38,932 bases of DNA. Origin: Deltaproteobacteria bacterium. GTDB taxonomy: Bacteria; Desulfobacterota; Desulfarculia; Adiutricales; Adiutricaceae. Below are positions 34,611-38,932 of this stretch, one piece after another. The stretch spans positions 1-38,932 of the forward strand of contig JAISFS010000130.1 in assembly GCA_031263485.1 (NCBI GenBank), written 5' to 3'. The notes beneath the pieces were generated by a model. That model worked only from the letters and a program-made list of their open reading frames with translations. It did no database searches and was not told the origin of the DNA. The stretch's first letter is position 1. Each line of letters begins with the position of its first letter. The translations under genes were made by a program, and so were the position numbers.

Positions 34611-35374
34611 TCGCGGGCCTGGGCTCCCGTGGCCCGGAGGGCGTGACCCTGGAGGTCCGGAATGCCCTCTCCGCCGTCGAGGCTGTGTTCGGGTACAGGC
34701 TGTACCTGGACCAGGCGCTCCCCCACCTCGGGGAAGGCTGCCGCATCTCGCCCAGCGGCATGACGGCAGAGACCCAGCGCGCCAGGGAATGCCTGGAACT
34801 CGCCATGACCGGCGTCCGCTGCGCCATGGTCTCCGGCGGGGACGCAGGGGTCTACGCCATGGCGGGGGTCGTCTACGAGGTCGCCGCTGGCATGGGGCTC
34901 CCGCTGGGGAACGGGGATGGCGAGCTCAGGATCACCGTGCTTCCCGGCACCCCCGCGCTGTGCGCGGGGGCGGCCATCCTGGGCGCCCCGATCACCCACG
35001 ACTTCTGCTGCGTGAGCCTCTCCGACCGCCTCACCGACTGGGAACTCATCAAGAGACGCCTGGATTTGGCGAGCAAGGCGGACTTCGTGATAGTGATCTA
35101 CAACCCGCGGAGCCACGGCCGGGACTGGCAACTCGCAGAGGCCAAGGAACTCCTCCTTAAAAACATCCCCGGTGCCACCCCCGCCGGCCTGGCCTCGCGT
35201 TGCGGCCGCGAGGGCGAGTCGGCCCGCGTCACGACCCTGGAGGCGCTCGACCCCGAGGAAATCGACATGCAGACCATCATCGTGATCGGCAACAGCACCA
35301 CCTTCGTGTACCGAGGGGCCATGATCACCCCCCGCGGCTACATCAGGAAATACGGCAATCCCGATGCCGCCTGA
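34508..35374 (+). CDS. cbiH: Cobalt-precorrin-3B C17-methyltransferase CbiH/CobJ
   Basis: This 288-residue enzyme methylates C17 and drives ring contraction of cobalt-precorrin-3. Motifs seen are VAGLGSRGPEGVT (glycine loop), SGGDAGVYAMAG, YNPRSHGRDWQL and VIGNSTTFVYRG. The ATG at 34508 is used because AGGAG lies 10 nt upstream. This adds about 30 N-terminal residues and overlaps cbiG by 103 nt. There is no ATG or GTG between the cbiG stop and the glycine loop, so some overlap is required. Overlap implies translational coupling with cbiG, the enzyme two steps later. It is the last cbi gene in the window; cbiL, cbiC, cbiJ, cbiA and cbiK/X are not here. Confidence 0.92.
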   Translation: MRSSSPACGPDGPPPGPQAEEQQGHLRPGPNELLVAGLGSRGPEGVTLEVRNALSAVEAVFGYRLYLDQALPHLGEGCRISPSGMTAETQRARECLELAMTGVRCAMVSGGDAGVYAMAGVVYEVAAGMGLPLGNGDGELRITVLPGTPALCAGAAILGAPITHDFCCVSLSDRLTDWELIKRRLDLASKADFVIVIYNPRSHGRDWQLAEAKELLLKNIPGATPAGLASRCGREGESARVTTLEALDPEEIDMQTIIVIGNSTTFVYRGAMITPRGYIRKYGNPDAA

Positions 35375-36206
35375 CGTCCGCTGCACGAGGGCGACCGTCC
35401 AAGCGGCCCGTCATCGGCTGGGCCCGCTACTCCACGATCGGCCCCGCTCCCGTTGCACCCGGCAGTCCCCGAGGTCTGCCGAGGGTGCGCTTGCCGGTGC
35501 GCGGCACGTCGGGGACGTGACCTGTCGGTGAGCGAACCGCCTATGGCGCGGCGCTCCGCCGAAGCAGGCCGCCGGTGGCGCGACTTTCTGTTGACGCGGC
35601 TCTCCGGCGAAGCAGGCCGCCGGTGGCGCGTCTTTCTGTTGACGCGGCTCTCCGGCGAAGCAGGCCACCGGTGGCGCGACTTTCCGTTGACGCGGCTCTC
35701 CGGCGACGCAGGCCGCCGGTGGCGAGACTTTCCGTTGACGCGGCTCTCCGGCGACGCAGGCCGCCGGTGGCGAGACTTTCCGTTGACGCGACTCTCCGGC
35801 GACGCCGACCGCCGGTGGCGAGACTTTCCGTTGACGCGACTCTCCGCTGACGCCGACCGCCGGTGGCGAGACTTTCCGTTGACGCGACTCTCCGCTGACG
35901 CGGCCAGGCTGGTTCCGCCGATGGTGAAACGGCGAGACGCCGAAACGGACCTTAAGGAACGGACATCTGCCGAAATCACGGTTCTTCCGCCATGTGCCGG
36001 AGCGTCATGCCCCGGACCGGCATGAAAGCGTTCCGTCCCGCCCGAAGCCGATAGCCTGCACCGAGGCGAGTCCGTTTCAGGACGTTCAGGCATTCCCCAC
36101 CCGTAAGCGCCTTCGGACATCCGGTTTACGTCAGGCGGGCAAAAACCTTTGGAAGTGGGACACCTTTCGTGAGGACGGGCATGGGCAATCCCCGGAGGGA
36201 ACGGTG
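35375..36206. other. Intergenic region after cbiH, mostly minisatellite
   Basis: This 832-bp stretch is dominated by the 48-bp repeat array (35566-35901). The remaining 300 bp before the next gene show no gene. Several frames through the repeats are open on both strands, as expected from a 48-bp (16-codon) unit without stops. Confidence 0.65.
35566..35901. repeat. Minisatellite: seven tandem 48-bp units
   Basis: Units start at 35566, 35614, 35662, 35710, 35758, 35806 and 35854 with cores CCGCCGGTGGCGAGACTTT and CCGTTGACGCGACTCTCC. Changes accumulate gradually along the array; the last two units are identical. A partial degenerate unit precedes the first (about 35530-35565). There are no unique spacers, so it is not a CRISPR array. 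Confidence 0.9.
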
Positions 36207-37070
36207 ATGGACAAGGCACTTTCAAAAACCACTCCAGATGCCGAGGCCTCCCGGCCCTGCCGTTCGTATTCATCGGCCCCGGCGCCGCTCTTCGGCCTTG
36301 CCCTGGCCTGCCTGGCCGTCGCCTGCCTGGAGCTCACGCCGGGAGTCGCGTCGGCGCTCGCGGAAAAAGGCGAGAGCTTCTACCGGGCATACCGCTCAGT
36401 GGCCACCGCCGAGGAGGCCCTCTTCGCCGCCCTCGGAAGATACAGCACGAGCTACGAGGAGCTGAGGGACATGGCGGGGCTGGTGGCCGACAAGTCCGTC
36501 TGCTACGGGGCGATCGAAACTTACGTCGACCCCATGACCGGCAACGAAGGCTACGGGTTCTCGGTGGGCAGCCTCGGCGGAGACGGCCAGAAAGGGGGCG
36601 GCACGGCGTCCGCGTATGCGTACAGGGGATCGATATCGGGAGACAGCGTGGAGATCGCCCCGAACGACTTCGAGTGCATGCCGTTCGGCGGAACGCGTAG
36701 GACGGAGGTTTCAGTCACGGACGACTCGCCCCCCGAACCGGCGGCAACCGCGGACCATCCGCTCGCTCGCGCTTTCCGCGCTGTCGCCGAGGCCGAGGAG
36801 CGTCTCTTCGCCAGGACCGGCGCCTACACCGAAAGCTACGATGAACTCGCCGCTTCCGGCCTTGTCCTTGACCCGTCGGTATGCTACGGGGATATCGAGA
36901 CGTTCGCGAACGGCGATACGGGCGTTCCCGGCTACAGGTTCAAGGTGGGCCTCCCTGTCGTGGAGGGCGCCTCCGAAGCGTTCGCCTACGACATCTCGTC
37001 CGCCGAAGTCGTGACACGCTTCTACGAATCCTTCCCGTGCGTCCGAGACGGCCCCTCGGAAACCGAATAA
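36207..37070 (+). CDS. Exported protein with two tandem pilin-head-like domains
   Basis: I do not recognise a named family. The 287-residue product starts at an ATG with GGAGGG 8 nt upstream. It has a long N-region, a hydrophobic segment (about 28-42) and a possible cleavage site after ASA (50). Two similar domains follow (about 57-160 and 184-280). Each begins with a helix-like stretch (YRSVATAEEALFAALGRY and FRAVAEAEERLFARTGAY), then S-Y-x-E/D-L, then VCYGxIET and a GY-F-V strand. Each has exactly two cysteines (99/157 and 226/278), consistent with one disulphide per domain. The pattern recalls globular heads of type IV pilin-like or pseudopilin proteins, without the N-terminal methylated helix. 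Function is unknown. Confidence 0.75.
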   Translation: MDKALSKTTPDAEASRPCRSYSSAPAPLFGLALACLAVACLELTPGVASALAEKGESFYRAYRSVATAEEALFAALGRYSTSYEELRDMAGLVADKSVCYGAIETYVDPMTGNEGYGFSVGSLGGDGQKGGGTASAYAYRGSISGDSVEIAPNDFECMPFGGTRRTEVSVTDDSPPEPAATADHPLARAFRAVAEAEERLFARTGAYTESYDELAASGLVLDPSVCYGDIETFANGDTGVPGYRFKVGLPVVEGASEAFAYDISSAEVVTRFYESFPCVRDGPSETE

Positions 37071-38238
37071 GGGGAAAAGGAAGATGTGCCCCTCCGCCCC
37101 GCACCCAACCCCGACACGGCAGTGGAGCCGAGAGACTTTGTTAATCAGGCACGCGGCGTGCCATCGACGCAGAGGCAACATGAAGCCGCCCATAGCCGCT
37201 CAACCATCCCGTGCGGGACAAGCTTACCGATGGAAAGGCCTGCCGGAAGCCCCAGGTTCGGGATAGCTTCAACGGGAAACCCGTCGCATCTCGAGCGCGA
37301 GCGCTCCAGCCGGTCATGTCCCCCCGGCGCGATCGGATTCAAAGCCGATATCGCAGATCATGAACCGACAAGGGATATCCGTGCCGCTCGTCACGAATGT
37401 TTCCGGCATGAACACGAGACTCCGTTCCTTACGGTGAATCGTCCACCCGATGACCTTACTAATGACTCGCACCGAATATTTTCCGAAATATGAACCATGC
37501 CTTGGTCTGCTCGTCGAAAACAAGCATCAGTGACAGGAACCGTAATATCTCTGAAATTTATAATCCTCATGGATTATTGCGCTTTATGATACATCTATTA
37601 TGCTTTTGCCGTGAATGAGGCGTCACCGCAAGAACGTGCAGGCCAACGCCATACCCGTCCACCCGCCGACGCGCCGTATGGCTTCGACCCGCAGCCGACA
37701 CGGGCCCGGCTGGCGTGCCCGACCCGAAATTTCCGCCGCCATGACCTTCCCGGACCGAGCGTCCTTTCCGCAATGGCGGGCGGTCTACTTCTGGTCCTTG
37801 AGGATACGCCGACATCCCCTGCAAGGCCTTCCCCCGAGCGGCAAAGCGACGGGGCAATGTCCGCTGGACCGGTTCGAGAGGAAGTTCATACCGATCGAAA
37901 GCCTCCGGAAGAAGGAGGAGGAGTCGGGCCGGATGGCGAGCCCCCCCCGGCGAGGGGACCTGGAAGCACCTCCGAAAGATTCGCGTACGGTCTGAGCGGA
38001 TACTGAGCCTTTGACACGCCCTGCATTACCCACGGAAATAGCCGGGCGGGGGAGTGCAGGGCTGATTTGCAGTTCACACGCTTGTTGCCTTGAGCCGGAT
38101 TTCTGATATAATGGTTTCATCCGGCAGGGCTGAGCCGAACAGGCCATTGGCGGCCTGGCCTTGCGGAGCCATTGACCGGTTCGTTCGGCTTGCCTCTTTA
38201 CCTGAAAAAATTGGGAAATGGAGATTTGCGGAGTGATC
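37071..38238. other. 1.17-kb region without a convincing gene
   Basis: Short frames exist on both strands but none has coding character or a ribosome-binding site worth naming. The DNA becomes AT-richer from about 37,430. A small perfect inverted repeat (ATATTT-TCCG-AAATAT, 37476-37491) and the promoter at 38085-38112 are the only signals seen. Confidence 0.5.
38085..38112 (+). promoter_or_regulatory. Sigma70-type promoter upstream of the AAA-ATPase-like gene
   Basis: TTGCCT, a 16-bp spacer and a perfect TATAAT (38107-38112) lie about 125 bp before the ATG at 38239. The surrounding DNA is AT-richer than the cbi region. Confidence 0.5.
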
Positions 38239-38932
38239 ATGGAACCTAAAAAACTATCGCTTAACGATAAGCCCTTTCGAAAAATCATACAGGGGAACTA
38301 TCTTTACGCCGATAAGACCAAATATATCCATAAGATGATCACAGAATACGATTGCTGTTTCCTGTCCCGGCCCAGACGGTTCGGCAAGACGCTTCTGCTT
38401 GATACCCTTGACGAGCTGTTTCAGGGCAACAGCGAGCTTTTCGAAGGCCTGTGGATCGGAGCCCCAAACGAATACGACTTCGAAAGGCACCCGGTCCTGA
38501 GATTCAACATGGCATACGCCAAAATATCCACCAAGAAAGACCTTGAAGACTACATCGAGTACGATTTAAGAGATGCCGCAAAAATCGAAGGCGTGGAAAT
38601 CACCTCGAATTCCTACGATACGATGTTGAGGGAACTTCTGAGAGGCGTAAATGAAAAATACAAGGTCGGCGCGGTCGTCCTGATCGACGAATACGATGCC
38701 CCGGTGGCCTGGAACATATCCAACCGGACATTAGCCTCTGACAATTGCGATGTCCTGCATGGCTTTTACACGTCCCTGAAAAAGAACATCAATTACATCC
38801 GCTTCGCCTTCGTCACTGGCATCACCAGGTTCGCATTGACCGCCTTGGACTCCGGACCGAACAACTTCACGGACATCTCGCTGGATCCCGACTTCGCGGG
38901 AATCTGCGGATTCACCTTCCCGGAGATCGACA
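38239..38932 (+). CDS. AAA-ATPase-like protein (PF09820 type), 5' part
   Basis: The first 231 codons are present; the gene runs off the window. Starting at an ATG with GGAG 5 nt upstream, the protein shows the family's N-terminal pattern: FRKIIQGNYLYADKTKYI, the P-loop FLSRPRRFGKTLLLDTL (Gly-Lys-Thr at 49-51), then the Walker B VVLIDEYDAP and VTGITRF. Members of this family are often followed by a PD-(D/E)XK nuclease-like domain, which would lie outside the window. Their role is not established; they occur in large paralogous sets in gut anaerobes. Codon use is more AT-rich than in the cbi and CobN-like genes, which suggests later acquisition. Confidence 0.88.
   Translation, partial: MEPKKLSLNDKPFRKIIQGNYLYADKTKYIHKMITEYDCCFLSRPRRFGKTLLLDTLDELFQGNSELFEGLWIGAPNEYDFERHPVLRFNMAYAKISTKKDLEDYIEYDLRDAAKIEGVEITSNSYDTMLRELLRGVNEKYKVGAVVLIDEYDAPVAWNISNRTLASDNCDVLHGFYTSLKKNINYIRFAFVTGITRFALTALDSGPNNFTDISLDPDFAGICGFTFPEID

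Noticed and set aside
35566..35901. CRISPR array
   Set aside because: The 48-bp units abut directly with no unique spacers, and there are no cas genes in the window.
35338..36273. Minus-strand frame with ESRVNGKSRHRR repeats
   Set aside because: It is a translation of the 48-bp minisatellite; the repeats are open in several frames and no credible start or non-repeat domain is present.
37785..38288. Minus-strand frame of 167 codons overlapping the start of the AAA-ATPase-like gene
   Set aside because: It overlaps the real gene and its promoter in antisense and shows no domain or start signal.

Overview
The window comes from a high-GC, Gram-negative, probably strictly anaerobic bacterium. Evidence for this is the set of exported CobN-like proteins, the ExbB/ExbD-type genes and the anaerobic (cbi) branch of cobalamin synthesis. 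A Desulfobacterota/Deltaproteobacteria-type gut or sediment anaerobe would fit, but nothing here proves the lineage.

Left two thirds (about 1-27,880, all minus strand): in order of transcription there is a polytopic membrane protein resembling DUF2162, a MotA/TolQ/ExbB-type protein, a DUF2149 (ExbD-like) protein, and then five complete tandem paralogues of a 1,390-1,490-residue CobN/ChlH/HmuS-like metallochelatase. The start of a sixth probably lies at the left edge. Each complete chelatase has an N-terminal signal peptide, the family signature HxGTHGTLEWMPGK, a conserved CCDHTC motif, one transmembrane helix near the C-terminus and a copy-specific glycine-rich tail. They should therefore be periplasmic and anchored in the inner membrane. 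No AAA+ partner (CobS/CobT or ChlI/ChlD) is present. The ExbB/ExbD-like pair suggests, as inference, that proton-motive force rather than ATP drives them. The closest known precedents are the hmu haem-uptake clusters of Bacteroidetes and the CobN/DUF2149/ExbB clusters of archaea and anaerobes.

The spaces between paralogues hold many short repeats. Just downstream of paralogues 1, 2 and 3 there is a roughly 105-nt element with three nested or adjacent stems, one of which shows compensatory base changes. This is a candidate structured RNA or a genome-wide structured repeat.

Middle (about 27,880-35,374): a divergent intergenic region of 1.5 kb is followed on the plus strand by cbiD, a fused cbiET, cbiF, cbiG and cbiH, which carry out ring-contraction and methylation steps of anaerobic corrin synthesis. 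A near-consensus sigma70 promoter precedes cbiD. In this pathway cobalt is inserted early by CbiK/CbiX-type enzymes, so the CobN-like array is unlikely to be the biosynthetic cobalt chelatase. Uptake, remodelling or dechelation of tetrapyrroles is more plausible.

Right end (about 35,375-38,932): a minisatellite of seven 48-bp units, an exported protein made of two duplicated pilin-head-like domains, a 1.2-kb region without a convincing gene, and the AT-richer 5' part of an AAA-ATPase-like (PF09820-type) gene cut by the window end.
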